A DNA stretch of 64,000 bases from positions 14,508,001-14,572,000 of the forward strand of contig OY292275.1 of assembly GCA_958496175.1 (NCBI GenBank). Reading direction: 5' to 3'. A program made the position numbers and the translations under genes. Numbering within the stretch: position 1 is the stretch's first letter; each line of letters opens with the position of its first letter. Shown piece after piece: positions 1 through 12,689 of the stretch. Origin of the DNA: Sisyra terminalis (taxonomy: Eukaryota; Arthropoda; Insecta; Neuroptera; Sisyridae). The notes below the pieces were generated by a model. It searched no databases, was not told where the DNA came from, and saw only the letters and a list, made by a program, of their open reading frames with translations.

Positions 1-1770
1 TATTAAAAGCTAAAAATTCACAATATTTATTTTATGTCATCCGGAGTACTATTTTCGATGGATATTTTGACTTTAATATTTTACAATTAAAACTAATTAA
101 AATTTCAATGAATAATTTTTTAATTTTTGTTTTAGGTAAGTGCAACTTTCTTCTTTTCCCGAACAAACTGTAAGTACAAATAAAGCTAAGACTTCCAAAA
201 AGTTAATTTAATAATTTTAAAGGTCAAAATGTTTCAAAATTTACGAAAATTTGTAATGAATAAATTAAGGGCATTTAAACGTATTAATTAATATGAAAAA
301 AAACCCTTGAAAAATAAATCTCCAAGGTAAAACTCTAAACTTATAATTGGATTATAAATTAAAGCAAATTAGCAAATTTTATTTGACTTTTTTATAATCA
401 AATTTGAATAAAAGAATAACTTGAGCAAACAATTTTTATCAATATTTAAATACTGCTGGTATTTAAATTAAACTCAACCATTCGAAATTATGCCTCCCTT
501 ATTAATATCCCTTAATATTTTCAATTAGTGTGAGAAAAGAGTGGAGTGTACTCGTATGAAATTTGAGTGAAGTGGATATTTTTCAAAGTAGGTAATTGCA
601 GGGAGTGCTAAGGGAGGGTTAAAATATCAAAGCGTTCAGCATGGAATACCAACGCCCGTTGATTTGGTTTCAATTTTCCACCATTTCCACAACGTTAAAA
701 TCATAAAATGCGAACGAAAACGATCAGTATTGATTTACTATTTCCCCAATGTAAAAAAAAAAGCTTTCAATCGGCTCAACCGCTTACAATTTAATGATGA
801 ATTTTAACTATTTTGGTTGAGCTTATGTAACGTTTTATTGTTTTTTCCAAATCTGTTTTAAACTAATACTTTTCAACGAAAATCGATTTACTTCGAATGA
901 AAACTGCATTGACAGTTTTGCAGATTGCAATCATTTCGAGTTGGTTTTGTTGGAAACTAAACATCCTTAGTATTTGATGCTAACGATAAAGTGCTAATTG
1001 TTTCGAGATTGGAATAAGATTCCAAGTGATGGTATTGCATGGCTAGAAGTGGGTGAAATGGTCATAATTGTTCAAAACAAACATTTGTAGTTGGTTTTAG
1101 CTCTCTAAAGAGACTATTATAGATCTGAATGATAAAGGAACATTTGCGGAATTCGTGGTATATTAAGACAAAACCCTGAAATAGCAAGATCTTCTAAGAT
1201 AACCTTTGAATGGATTTACCAGATAGTAGAATTTTCTCATCTCAATTTTTATCTCAATGTTAAAAAAATAATATCTTATTCTTAAATTTTAAACTGCTTA
1301 ATTTTCTGATTAACCGAAAAATTTAAATAGAAGTGTAGAAATTTTCTTTTAAAAACATATTTTTTAAGCAAACATGACGCAAACTATTTCGTGTGTACCT
1401 ATATCTAAAATGGTTTACCCCTAATTTACATTGGAATTATCAAAGAACATATTTGTCGTAGTAACATGCAAACTTATGAATGTTTTAATGAGCTCTTTCC
1501 GATTATTTGTATAAGCAGAAAAGTACCGAAGAATAAAAACACTTTTGGTTTTGTATACTCATACATGAAAAATTAAAATTTGTTTTTTGCATAAAATCAA
1601 TAATTTCAATCATTTTTTCCATGCTTTAAAACAAGTTTAATCTTTCAATATTGCCTCAATTTTCGTCTTCAATTTAATTATTCGTTTACTTTATAAACTT
1701 TATGAATGCATTATTATTCAGAATGTTTGAACAAATAATATCTGCGTTTCGTGGAATAAGTAATAAAATT
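1..1770. other. AT-rich stretch with no recognised gene
   Basis: I see no open frame with protein-like composition, no RNA gene and no clear terminal repeats here. The stretch consists of A/T runs and short ORF noise. It would fit intergenic or deep intronic DNA. Confidence 0.5.
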
Positions 1771-1774
1771 TGAA

Positions 1775-1935
1775 TCTATATATATAAAAAAGTTTGATAA
1801 TTATACTATTTATAAATGAAGAATGACTGAACCGATTTTCTTCACCCATCTATATTTTGTTGGATTTCTCTACTCTTAGATTAACAGAATAACCATTAGA
1901 ATATCAGGAAAATTATGAGTCAATTGGGAACTGAC
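1775..1935 (+). repeat. Possible Helitron-like 5' end fragment
   Basis: The segment opens with TCTATATATATAAAA and about 45 bases later reads GACTGAACCGATTTTCTTCA. Insect Helitron-type and related repeats often begin with TCTATATATATAAAA and then a 'gaaccgattt' phrase. No 3' hairpin-CTRR end could be paired with it, so this may be a fragment or a chance resemblance. Confidence 0.25.
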
Positions 1936-2264
1936 CACTTTGGACATGACATCAGGTGGCTTTAAAAAGTAGGTACAAGTTTTAGTATGCATTTCAATAT
2001 ACGAGGATGTAAAGTAGTGAATTAAAATTTAATTGAAAACATTTTTTCTTAATTAAATTGAAAGTTATTAACTTAACTTAAATTAATCGTCAAAAAGAAA
2101 ATGAATTTATTCTTAAAATAAATGAATAAAAGAGTGTTTTAATAAAAGAGCAGGATTTAAATTGCGCTCCAAGTTTGGCTATTATATAATGTCACAAGAT
2201 GTCACAAGATTATGACGTGATAAATCGAAAGTAGACAGATGGAAGTTAGTTAACATGAAATAGT

Positions 2265-2870
2265 AGACCATGAACAGCGAAGAGAATTCACCAATTGGAT
2301 CCTTGAACAAACTGCTGATTTTGCAAACAAAATAATTTTCAGTAATGAAGCCATTTTCATTTCGATGGCCTCGTGAATAGGCAAAACTGTCGCATTTGGG
2401 GCTTAGAAAATTCACAAATGATTCATCAGAAGGTAATGCATCCACAACAGGCTACTGTATGGTATGCATTATGGTCTGGAGGAATAATTGGACCGTTTTT
2501 CTTTGAAAATGAAGAAGATAATGCAGTAACAGTGAATGGTGAACGTTATCGTGATATGACAACAGTTTCTTGTGCCTCATTTTGAAGCTATTGATCTTGA
2601 TGATATGTGGTTTCAGCAGGACGGTGGCACATACCGTATATCTCGTGAAACATTGACGATCTTACACGAGTTTGCTCCTGGTCATGTCATTTCCCGATTT
2701 GGTGACCAGAATTGGCCTCTATGCTTTTGAAATTTAACGTTTTTGGATGAACGTTTTTGCCAGAAATCGGCTATAGGATTATCTGAAGATACAGGTTTAT
2801 GCCAATAAATCTGCAACCATTGAAGTATTGAAAGCGAAATTAGACGCTGTATCAGTGGGTTTTATCCTCG
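2265..2870 (+). pseudogene. Broken Tc1/mariner-superfamily DDE transposase
   Basis: Three reading frames together give a DDE transposase of a type common in insect genomes. The first block (from about 2283) reads EFTNWILEQ...FSNEAIF, where intact relatives have a catalytic Asp in FSDEAHF; here it is Asn. After a frameshift near 2360 comes NRQNCRIWG, then TVWYALWSGGIIGPFFFEN. A second frameshift near 2570 leads to MWFQQDG, which keeps the second catalytic Asp, and then to a stop near 2730. Degraded VYANK-SATIEVLK-like codons follow near 2800. At least two frameshifts, in-frame stops and the Asp-to-Asn change mean it cannot make an active enzyme. Terminal inverted repeats were not found. The family call is confident; the exact ends are not. 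Confidence 0.8.
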
Positions 2871-2874
2871 TACC

Positions 2875-4300
2875 AAGCAAAGTTTTGATATTTCTTGATT
2901 ACGGATTTTGTTAACTCTACCGCCGTTTTAGACTTTATAAAGCGACGTTAATTAATAATTAAAAAATGCGACTTAATGGAAATCGATCTCTTTCTTCTAA
3001 ATTGAATATATTTTTTCCAATTTAAATCCTTTTGACTAAAGAATGATGGAAACGCAAATGTAATTTCATATTAAATTATATTTTTTATACTTTTCATCAT
3101 TAACTATCAGCCACAAATAATAACTCAAAATTTTCTTCAGTGTCACTTGGTTTATGCTTTAAAAGGCAAATAACTCAGATCAATAAAACAAAGATAAAAA
3201 TAAATAAATAAAAATAAATCCCAAAAAATAATATCAACTCACAAAAAATACGAGCTCTATAAGAATTTTTACTATCGAAAGTGCTCACATCTCAAACTAC
3301 CTATTTCGTTTAATAACTCAAACTAGTCTACCCAATAAAATATTGGATTTTTTTTCCTCCGCTGATATTAAATTACTCCATTATATATTTAGGGTTTGCA
3401 ATAAAAATCGAAAATGTTTAAAATTGTGAATAAAAATAACACATGCGTCAAAGTTCGAAAAGTACAAGTTGTTGCAATTGGGTTTATTACACGAGAATAT
3501 GTTCATCTCGTTTATTTCTTCGGCAGTCGTAAAATTGTAGCGATTGAATTTTTACGGTGCAACAAAAGCAACCGTTACGATCCGAAACAATATAATTAAA
3601 CCCTTAATTTAGTCATCTCCATTTTTATTAGTTTCTCCTTTTGATTTTTTTATTATTTATCTTTATAAAATCGTTATAGTGAAATTGAGGAATTAACTTT
3701 TAATGACTTTAGAAGAAATTTGCTATTTAGTTGGTGAAATCGGTTTGAATAAATAGACACAAATGTTATAACACAGTCAAGGTGTTAGTTAAGGGGGTAG
3801 TTATTATATGTAATAGACAAAGCACACATCCTCTTTTCTGATTGGTATATTTCTAGCGTCGTAACTTTAGTGAAATGATTTGAGTCCAAGATCATTATAT
3901 ATAATGTAATGGCTAATCATTATTTATAATAACTAGAGCAATGATGGGCGAGTATAAATGTCATCTACTTTATCACCTTTTCTGCACTATATACTCACAC
4001 CACACATTATTTCTTAATACACAAAGCTAAGGAAAGGACGAATTTTCAGAAGATTATTTTTCTTGGGGTTGATTTTTAACATCATTATGCATTGTGCAAA
4101 GAAAAAAAAATAGAGGTTCTAGTTTTTTAAGCTAATGTTTCCTATTTCATATAATAAAGGGGTTCTTAAATAAAATGAATTGCTTTTCAGCAAATTTCTT
4201 TAGAAAAATCTTAGTTTGAGGATAAATATACTAGTTGAAATCCATAGTTTGAAAATGAATTGCCAGAAAGATCCACCTGGTTAAACTTTTATTTTACATA
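2875..4300. other. AT-rich stretch with no recognised gene
   Basis: Nothing convincing is seen. A 61-residue ORF at 3414-3599 has no recognisable motif and sits in ordinary AT-rich sequence. Short A/T tracts and small local repeats are present. Confidence 0.45.
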
Positions 4301-4301
4301 T

Positions 4302-5468
4302 GATATAATTTTTTCCTGTATTTTATACCAAGTAATTGTTTAAGAAAAGTATTGAGTTTTAAAAATTTGGTGCCTATTTCCTACAAATATGAATAATTTT
4401 GCATTGATAATAAAAATTTAATATTCAAGTGTATAATATTTTAGGATTTGGCATTTGATCGATCAACTAACATTAGTTAATCAATTAACTTTAGTGAATG
4501 TGTTCGATCATGTTGAAATTTTTTTCGTTAAATATTTATACTAACGTTAATATTAAAAAGTTTTGTTTGAAACTTAACTCTCTCAAAACTGCTCGAAGAT
4601 TACTTGGTTGATTTTTTAAGGGTGGATCACCGTCAGAACGTAAAAAAAAATGACTTTTTTAAAACTGCTGCCATTTTTGTTTTTTAAAGATATTAAAAAA
4701 CAGTCTTCGGCATGTAAAAGTTGAAGTTTTGAACTTTTTTTTTATTTGCCCCGATATGTACTCCCCCTCCCCTTTTTACAGCGCTTTGAAAAAGGGTCCT
4801 CAAAAATGAGGAGGCAAACGGGAGATAAGTTTTCTCGGAAACCGGAAGTCGGATCATGATTTTCCAAAGAACGTAGATTTTGGTAATGCGTCTTTTTGGT
4901 ACTGAACCTCGAAAATCCGAAAAAAGTTGAAAATTCACAAAATGGCGCGACTTTGAAAAAAAAGTTAAAAAAGCGACTTTTTTTTGGACCTTTCCCCCTC
5001 TCCCACTTTGAGGGGGGGAGGTTTGGCCAATTTCAGAAATTCAGTACTAAGAAGACGTGTTGAACTATAACACTTTCCAGTTTCAAGTCAATCCGTCGGA
5101 TAGTTTCTGAGAAATCTTGTCTCCCAGTTTTAAAAAGTTGATTTCGAGAAAAACGCATTTCAAGTTTTTTTATGTTATTATCAATTTATTCAATTTTTAT
5201 CAGTGAAAATACATTAGTCAGCTATTCCAATCCTTTTAACACGTTACTCTTGAATGTTATAAGAAGACATTTATGGAAAAAAAAATCGAAAAATTTATTT
5301 TTTCTGACGGTGATCCACCCTTAAGCTTTTATTAAAGCTTTTATTTAAGTTTTTGCGTTTCTCTTTAACTAAAAATTATTAATTGAAAAATAATTAGTTT
5401 ATTTTTTTTTAATTTTTTGGCAATATATTTGTTTTTCAGCACGAAATAAAATGCATCCATAATTTAAA
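4302..5468 (+). repeat. Tandem duplication, copy 1 (interrupted)
   Basis: Copy 1 of a roughly 460-bp duplicated segment. It starts around ATACCAAGTAATTGTTTAAG (about 4327) and ends near 5468. Its halves are split by the 701-bp element at 4620-5320. The adjacent copy 2 follows the same order of landmarks: GTTCGATCATGTTGAAATTT, AATATTAAAAAGTTTTGTTT and GTTTTTGCGTTTCTCTTTAA. Confidence 0.85.
4620..5320. mobile_element. 701-bp non-autonomous DNA transposon, TTAA target
   Basis: The element is bounded by 19-bp inverted repeats GGGTGGATCACCGTCAGAA, perfect at both ends, and flanked by TTAA at 4616-4619 and 5321-5324. It sits inside copy 1 of a tandem duplication. Copy 2 has the uninterrupted site (TTTTTTAAGCTTTTAT, near 5792), so the insertion point and the TTAA duplication are shown directly. 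TTAA duplication is typical of the piggyBac and Kolobok superfamilies; the GGG start does not decide between them. No transposase is encoded: the 81-codon ORF at 4693-4938 on the minus strand has no domain. It is best called a MITE. Confidence 0.85.
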
Positions 5469-5472
5469 ATCA

Positions 5473-5940
5473 TTTTTTTCTGTATTATATACCAAGTAAT
5501 TGTTTAAGAAAAGTATTGAGTTCTAAAAATTTGGTGATTATTTCCTACAAATATGAATAATATTGCATTGATAACGAAAATTTAATATTCCAATGTATAA
5601 TATTTTATTCTCATATTGATCCTTGGGAATTGACATTTGATCCATCAAATAGCATTAAGTGATCCACTTTAATGAATGAGTTCGATCATGTTGAAATTTC
5701 TTTCGTTAAATATTCATACTAAGGTTAATATTAAAAAGTTTTGTTTGAAACTTTATTCTCTCAAAACTGATCGAAGAATACTTGGCTAATTTTTTAAGCT
5801 TTTATCAGTTTATATAAGTTTTTGCGTTTCTCTTTAACTAAAAATGATTTATTGAAAAATAATTAGTTTATTTTATTTAATTTTGTGGCAATGTCTTTGT
5901 TTTTCAACACAAAATAAAATACATCCATAGCTTAAAAATT
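5473..5940 (+). repeat. Tandem duplication, copy 2 (uninterrupted)
   Basis: Direct repeat of the 4302-5468 segment, with scattered substitutions and small indels. It lacks the 701-bp insertion and so serves as the empty site. No coding potential was recognised. Confidence 0.85.
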
Positions 5941-5944
5941 CTTA

Positions 5945-7865
5945 ATTGTAACGATCAGTGTTAGAATGGAAAAAGCCTAAATATTTTAATTTATTTATAT
6001 TTTAAGCTCTTAAATTTTCCACCAAAAGCTTAGCAAATATTACTTTATATTGGCAAAATAAAAAATCATATAGTTGGGAAATATTTAACTTTTATTCTAC
6101 ATAAATATTCACAAACCAATTGGGAAATATATAGAATCAATAATCAATCATGACAAAAAAGAACTATGTTTTTTTACAAGTGAAAACAGAGATTACTTTT
6201 CTTACATTTATTATCTTTTATTTTATTTAATGGCAATTTCTATTTACCTATTTAATAGCATAAAAATTGTAAATGGTTTCGTGTCTCAGTTATCACGCAA
6301 AACCTTTCGAATATTTCAAGCTGCTACTTTCTATATTTTTCTTGTAAAAGTCAGAAAATTTTCTAAGAATTTCTTATGAAAAAATAACTATCTTTAGTTT
6401 TATAGTTACAATTTGTCAAAATAAAAACCGTAGGAGCTAAGCTCAGCATCTAAATTTAAGAAAATAAAACACTTTACTCTGGAAAACGTTTATTTTTAGA
6501 CCATTTAAGACTAATTAACTCCCTTGGAGTTGGAAATTTTATGTGTAAATACAACAATGACAATAATTAATTATTATTCGGATAGATGAAGTCGCGGTTA
6601 TCAATTAAAACTTAGAGAAATGATTGATGAATTAAAAATTAAAAAATCCTTTCCCCATAATAATTTTGATGTTTGTCTGCCAAAAGTCTCGTTTATTTCA
6701 ACAACTTCATGATAAATGCGTGTTTAAAGTTTTTACGCAAATAAATTTTCCGACGTAAACACACTTTTATACAAACCGAAACTAAATAAATGCCTAATAG
6801 ATTGTCCTTTGGCCTGTGATTTATCCAATAATCTTCTGTCAAGTTGAAAACTAGTTTCGCAACATTTTTCCACAAAACCAAATACACGATAAACACGATT
6901 ATGAAAATTTTTCACCATTGAAGCAATTAATTTTTAATTTTCAATTTTGATTTTTTTAATTAGTTCAACCTTATACGCAACACAAACGATTCGCAATACA
7001 TTGGAAGTATTACTGTTTACAGATTATTTATTGACCTTATGCAAACAAGAATGGTAATTTCCTGAATAAACTTTTAGAAATTTTGATTAAATCAAAAAAA
7101 AAAAAATCCAATATCCTGTGGAAGCAAATTTCGGGATATATGGGTGTACAAACATCAACATATTCTGAAAAGAATGATAAAGCAAAATATTTATGCAGTT
7201 TTATTTTACATAAAATAACATTTGATCTTACACCTTTAATGAAAGATTTGTTGCAGCAAATATAACAGTTATAAGAAAAATCGATATCCAATTTCGAACG
7301 AAAGCTACTTCGCTATAAAAGTGTCAAAATTATGCATCGCCAAAGTTCAAAAGTACCAAAGTTATTTATCGTTAAAGTCCAAAGGTGCGAATATAAAGTA
7401 TTAATAAAACACTCGAGAATGACTAGCGAGTTATTATAATGGAACACAAATGTAAATATAAAAGGGAAATTCGGTGAATTAAGAAAATCAGCAGCAAGTA
7501 GATAGGTACAATCTAAATTATTCATGCACATTGTACAATATTACAAATTGTTGTTATTAAGTATCACCCTCGGATTGGAGTTTTGGTACTCCAATCATAA
7601 AAATACCCAATTGGTGGCCCCTTCGCTACCAAACTTATTTCTTATAATAAATATTAACTCTTTGGTTCCATATAAAGGATTTTATATTTCTCTTTGTGCA
7701 ATTACATATTTCCTTTATATGAAATAAAATAAAATAATTTAATATTTCTTAAGCTTTGACGTTTGATATTTTGATGGCAACTAATAAAAAAATATTATAT
7801 CTTTTGAACATAACAATAATCATATTTACATTGAATTTACACTCCATGATTCAAAAGTAATATCT
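5945..7865. other. AT-rich stretch with no recognised gene
   Basis: Short ORFs on both strands (for example 6693-6896 minus and 7037-7291 minus) are rich in Phe/Ile/Lys/Asn codons, as expected from AT-rich non-coding DNA. None shows a domain or splice context. No terminal repeats were noticed. Confidence 0.45.
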
Positions 7866-7867
7866 AA

Positions 7868-8154
7868 TGAATTAGTCTGAATACATTATATATCTTTGTA
7901 TTGTATTGAAGTAATTAAAAAATTGGTATTTTCATTTTAACATTTAAAATAATTTGGGATTGTAAAATTTAAAATTTTGACAAATATGGTTTTTAAAGAT
8001 TATTGTAGATATACAAGGATAATCTTTAAAAACCATATTTGTCAAAATTTTAAATTTTACAATCCCAAATTATTTTAAATGTTAAAATCAAAATACCAAT
8101 TTTTTAATTACTTCAATACAATACAAACATATATAATATATTCAGACTAATTCA
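7868..8154. repeat. 287-bp near-perfect palindrome (hairpin)
   Basis: Arms 7868-8003 and 8019-8154, 136 bp each, are reverse complements with only about three mismatches by eye. The 15-base centre (8004-8018) contains TTGTA/TACAA, which would extend the stem. No terminal sequence typical of a named superfamily is visible. The near-identity of the arms points to recent formation, for instance a foldback MITE or an inverted duplication. Confidence 0.9.
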
Positions 8155-8159
8155 CCTTT

Positions 8160-9980
8160 AAAACACCTTCAGAGTAACGTCATTTTTTTTCTAAAGGAGC
8201 GATCTGTATATTTGAAGTGTTGAAAAAAATATTTTTTGAAATATAACGATCTATGCCTGTGCATAAGACATCTAGCCGACATTTAATAATATATTAATTT
8301 AAAATAAATATTTGAACATACCGATCATATCGAAAATGAATATATCGATGCAAAAATTACATAATTGGTAAAATATAATCTCAAAATAAATTTTCTTTAG
8401 AACAGTTTATTTTCGAACTATTAAATTTAAATGTTCTGTTTCGGTTAATTTATATTAGGACATACAATTAACAGGTTGGGATTCATGCTATTGACAAATA
8501 CCCTCTATTAAAACAAGGAGGTATATAAAGGTTGGTCAGCCGTTCCTGGTATTTAATGGCCCTAAATAATCGAGAAGGATTTAAGGAGGTCAGAAATTGA
8601 AACATTGTCTAAACGATTCTTAAACGCATATTAGAATTAAGGCATTGATAGCATTAATAAAATATTTTATAATGGTTTGGGGAAATTTTTATGGGAATCA
8701 ATCTTTTTTATGTTGCATATGGTTTTATTTATGATTTTCTTCTATAAAAAAGCTAACCAAATATTTTCGACACCTAAGACGATGAAAATATCAATTATAA
8801 GATAAGTGCAAATCTTGTGCTTTGAAAATAAAATTTAACTGATACAAACAACCTTCAATAATCTGCTACATTTTTTTCTATTATTATGTTTCCGAATATT
8901 ATAGAGTTCTTTGTTTTTATTTTTCGCAACGTTTTACAGTTTAAAACTGTGTCCTCAACCATTGTTACAATAATATTAATTATAAATGCCCTTTATAAAT
9001 ACTGTTCTTTTGTACATCACTGAACTCCTCCTAAGCCACCAGACCTATTCTACTGATTTTTTTTTTGTGTATTTGAGCGGGATTCTGGATGATACAGGTT
9101 CAAAGTTGGACTATAAAGGTAAAAAAAGTGAATAGCAGTGGCAACATTTGTCTGATTAACAATCGAAATTTTAAATTTAATTATTAAAAGACCATTTCAT
9201 TAACACGAAACATAATTACTGCTTATCTATACACATACAATCAATGTGTCAACGTTTCCGTGTATAAAGTTTGTTATATAAATAATAACATCATCTTTTG
9301 ACTAAATACTACAATTCTGTACCATTGGTACATTAAATTCTTACAACTGTGAAATTAATGGATTAGAAATAAGACATTGACTAGAACGTAAAAATTGAAT
9401 AAAAGCAGATAAAAACATTAAAATAAATTACAGAACAATTTTTCTTCAAAGAATTCTGTTCATTCATTAATCGGAAAGTTAGAAATAAAATGATGAAAAT
9501 GTAAAAAGCAATATTATAGATATTGAAAGTATTGTAAACAACGAATTATCGAGAAATGGAAATTCAATTTGATTGGATCTAAACGGATTAAATTTTACTA
9601 TGTAAATTTTACCTCAATCTCATTCTGGTAAAGTTATTGTTAACTTTGAGAAAATATTTTATTTATTGTATTGACAAACTTGAAAATCGTAAAATTGGGA
9701 AATTCACTAATTGTTAAATTGCAAATGGGATGTTTTTAAAGTATTTTTTTTATTGTGGAATTTTTATTAATTATGCCGGCCAAAGGGAAATTCTGACGTC
9801 CAGGCAGGATAACGTCTGCCAGGTTTGCTATTATAAAAGATAATGTAAAAAATGTTATAAAAGTATAAAAATGACATTGTTGTAAGTTATACTTTTTACA
9901 TTTATATTGTTATTTGATAAGGTGTGGCATCCCGGACTGTTGTACAAAATCAAAAATAAAACTTCTTGAGTATTTTAACA
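8160..9980. other. Stretch with no recognised gene
   Basis: Mostly AT-rich. A somewhat GC-richer patch at about 9774-9830 (GCCGGCCAAAGGG, then GACGTCCAGGCAGG) could be an old repeat end but could not be matched to anything. No coding region is supported. Confidence 0.4.
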
Positions 9981-9984
9981 TAAT

Positions 9985-10960
9985 CTCGTCCTGATTAGAA
10001 AACCGTATCTGTCAAGTCAAATACAAATCGGAAGTAACTACTCCCAAAAAAATAACAGCCAGGGCTCCTCAAGGTAGCGTACTGGGACCTCTATTGTATT
10101 CCCTTTACACAGCCGATATGCCAAATACAACTGATGCATTAGTAGCAACATTTGCTGATGACACAGCCATCGTAACCGCAGCAGATGAACCCAATGAAGC
10201 TTCGTTAAAGCTCCAAAATAACCTGGACAAAGTAGAAAAATGGGCAAAAAAGTGGAAAATAAAAAACGCAAAGTCTACACACAAAATGTTTACACTGCGC
10301 AGAAATATATGTCGACCGGTTACAATGAAAGACACAGAACTACAGCAAAAGAGCACGGTAAAATATCTCGGAATGCACTTAGATCAAAAACTTACATGGG
10401 CTGTGCAAATCAAAAAAACTCGAGAGCATTTAAATAAAAAATACAAAAAAAATTACTGGCTAATGGCATCTAATGCACCATTATCAACAGAAAACTTCTT
10501 CTGTACAAGGTCATCCTCAAGCCCATATGGACATATGGGATACAGTTATGGGGTACTGTATCCAACTCCAACATTTAAATCCTACAAAGATTCCAATCAA
10601 GGACCCTACGACAAATAATTGGTGCTCCATGGTATGTAAACAATAAAAAAATACATGAAGATACAGAAATGCTATCTGTAAAGGAGGAAATTCAAAGGTT
10701 TAGTAAAAAATACCTGACAAAACTAGACAATCATTCTAACCATCTCGCAATAAACTTATTGGACAACAGTCAGATGATAAGAAGGTTACAAAAATGGAAT
10801 GTAATAGAATTGCCTGATATTGTTGCTATTGATTGTTAAAAATGTACTTATACATCACTAATCTACTGGAACTAGTGCTTATATTGTCTATGGATTGAAT
10901 GCACTTATTGCAACCCTATGCAGATTGTGCAATTTATTTGAAAATAAAAAAAAATATATT
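9985..10960 (+). pseudogene. Jockey-clade non-LTR retrotransposon, 3' part of RT ORF
   Basis: This is the C-terminal part of a reverse transcriptase that copies element RNA by target-primed reverse transcription. The readable frame from about 10055 gives APQGSVLGPLLYSLYTADMP, then FADDTAI (the RT catalytic YADD-type motif, here FADD), then the thumb-like blocks WAKKWKIK and KYLGMHLDQKLTW. A frameshift near 10490 moves the frame to LLLYKVILKPIWTYGIQLWG. An in-frame TAA near 10580 is followed by RTLRQIIGAPWYVNNKKIHE and a tail ending NVIELPDIV, with a final stop at about 10839. The 5' part of the element is missing, as is usual for 5'-truncated non-LTR copies. An upstream frame break lies near 10048. 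An A-rich tract around 10945 may be the 3' end. The fragment at 33300-33640 is homologous. Confidence 0.9.
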
Positions 10961-10964
10961 GTTA

Positions 10965-12685
10965 TTTATGATAGCTTGATACAAGAGTAATAAACTGCGG
11001 AACGTTGCGAAAAAAAAACAGTATTAATTTTCTGAATTATAAGAAATCCTCAATATTCCTCGGAAACGTAATAATTAAAGACAAACTTATAATCGGAATT
11101 AATTTTAACATTGATAAATATCTTGTTTATAATTTTGAAGTCTCAATTAATAAAAAAATTAATAATAATTTATAATAATAATAACTCAACAGTTTTGAAC
11201 TAATTGTGACTAATTGTTTACTAATTGTGACCCAAAAAAAATAAATAAAATATTTATGGACAGCCAAAAACTGTTAAAACACGTCGTAATTAAGAAAGAA
11301 ATTGAGTCGTAGGACAGACATTATAATTCATTAATTTTGAAATTTGTAATAAATTTACAAATAGCTCTATATTTCTTGCCTTACAGAAACCACAAATATA
11401 TACAATTTTTAATTATACTATACATATTTTATTCATTCCCATATATGTAAAATAAATTTAAAAACTCCATTTGATAACATGTTAATCGTCAATCTAATGA
11501 CATATTCTTTGTTTTATTAGCTTTGGGTTCATAGGATTTTAATAGATTTTGAGCGAATATCTCAATTATGTGGAATTGCGTGCAAAAGGTTCATTAACAA
11601 AAAGCAGACGAATTCATTTAGGCGAAAATTACATAAGTGGAATAACCCATATATTTTTTCATAAATGATATAAATCAAAAGTAATAAGAGGACCAACACA
11701 ATTTTAATTTGATACTTTTACTAAGACAAGGATTATTCCAATAGTCAGGTTTAAGTATCCAAACTATAAACACTTTGCTGAAAGAGAAAATTTATATCTA
11801 CTTTAATGAAAAAAAAATCACAAAATTTTGTTAGTTTTTATGCAATATATGTCGAATATTCTAGAGTTACGTACTTCATGTCTCAGTGTTTTGCTTCAGG
11901 GATACATATTACGGTATGAAACGAGAGTTATTTATTTATTTTCTACATCGTTATCGTCATCTAATCTCTATGTTGCAATTCAACATGAATAATCCGCGCA
12001 GAAAAAGTTTACAGACATTTCTAAAATCGTTTTAACGTTTCGTGATTTTTTTCTTCGCATTAAGCATATAGAAATAAAATGAAATATTCAGTTCGACTTA
12101 ATTTTAGCAGTTACTGGCAATGAATAATATCCGTATTAGGGTCACGTACTAAAATGAAAATTTATATTTGTATGCACAGAGACACGGTGTCATCATAACA
12201 AATTCGCGCTGTACAAATCGAGTACAATGCAATAAATAAATCGTGCAAAAATGCAACGAAAATTTTAATTCAATTACACGCATTGGCTAAACTTAAAGCT
12301 GCAATCCTTTTTGAATTTATAAACATTTTTAAAATAAATTATGCAGAATAGTTGGTTCTCTTTTGTCAATTTTGTCACTGTGAACTCTTCATGTGTAATT
12401 TAGTTTAAATTATCTGACTTTAACTTTAAACTTCTTGCATTAGCGTTGAAAACTATGTCACGAATTTATGAAGTTAAGCCTTCAATTTGGGTAAAGTGAA
12501 ATTTTTATCAAGCTTCGAAAAGTTTCTAAGACCTTAACAAGCTTAACGGGAATATCATTGTTAAACTTTTGCCAACACAAAGCACTTGAAGTTTTACATT
12601 TGATTAAGTCGGCCTTTCTATTAATGAGTAAAATATTTGATTAGCGGCTTTTGGTATTTGAAATCGTTGTTGCCGATTTTTCTGT
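10965..12685. other. AT-rich stretch with no recognised gene
   Basis: No coding or RNA gene was seen. It lies upstream of the GC-richer island at 12690 and may include distal regulatory DNA of that island, but no site can be supported individually. Confidence 0.4.
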
Positions 12686-12689
12686 TCCC

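Noticed and set aside
4693..4938. 81-codon minus-strand ORF
   Set aside because: It lies wholly inside the 701-bp TTAA-target MITE and shows no domain.
9774..9830. LTR or retrovirus-like end (GCCGGCC...GACGTCCAGGCAGG)
   Set aside because: No matching second LTR, primer-binding site or gag/pol trace nearby.
10105..10356. Minus-strand ORF opposite the jockey RT
   Set aside because: Shadow of the RT reading frame on the other strand; the + strand carries the conserved motifs.
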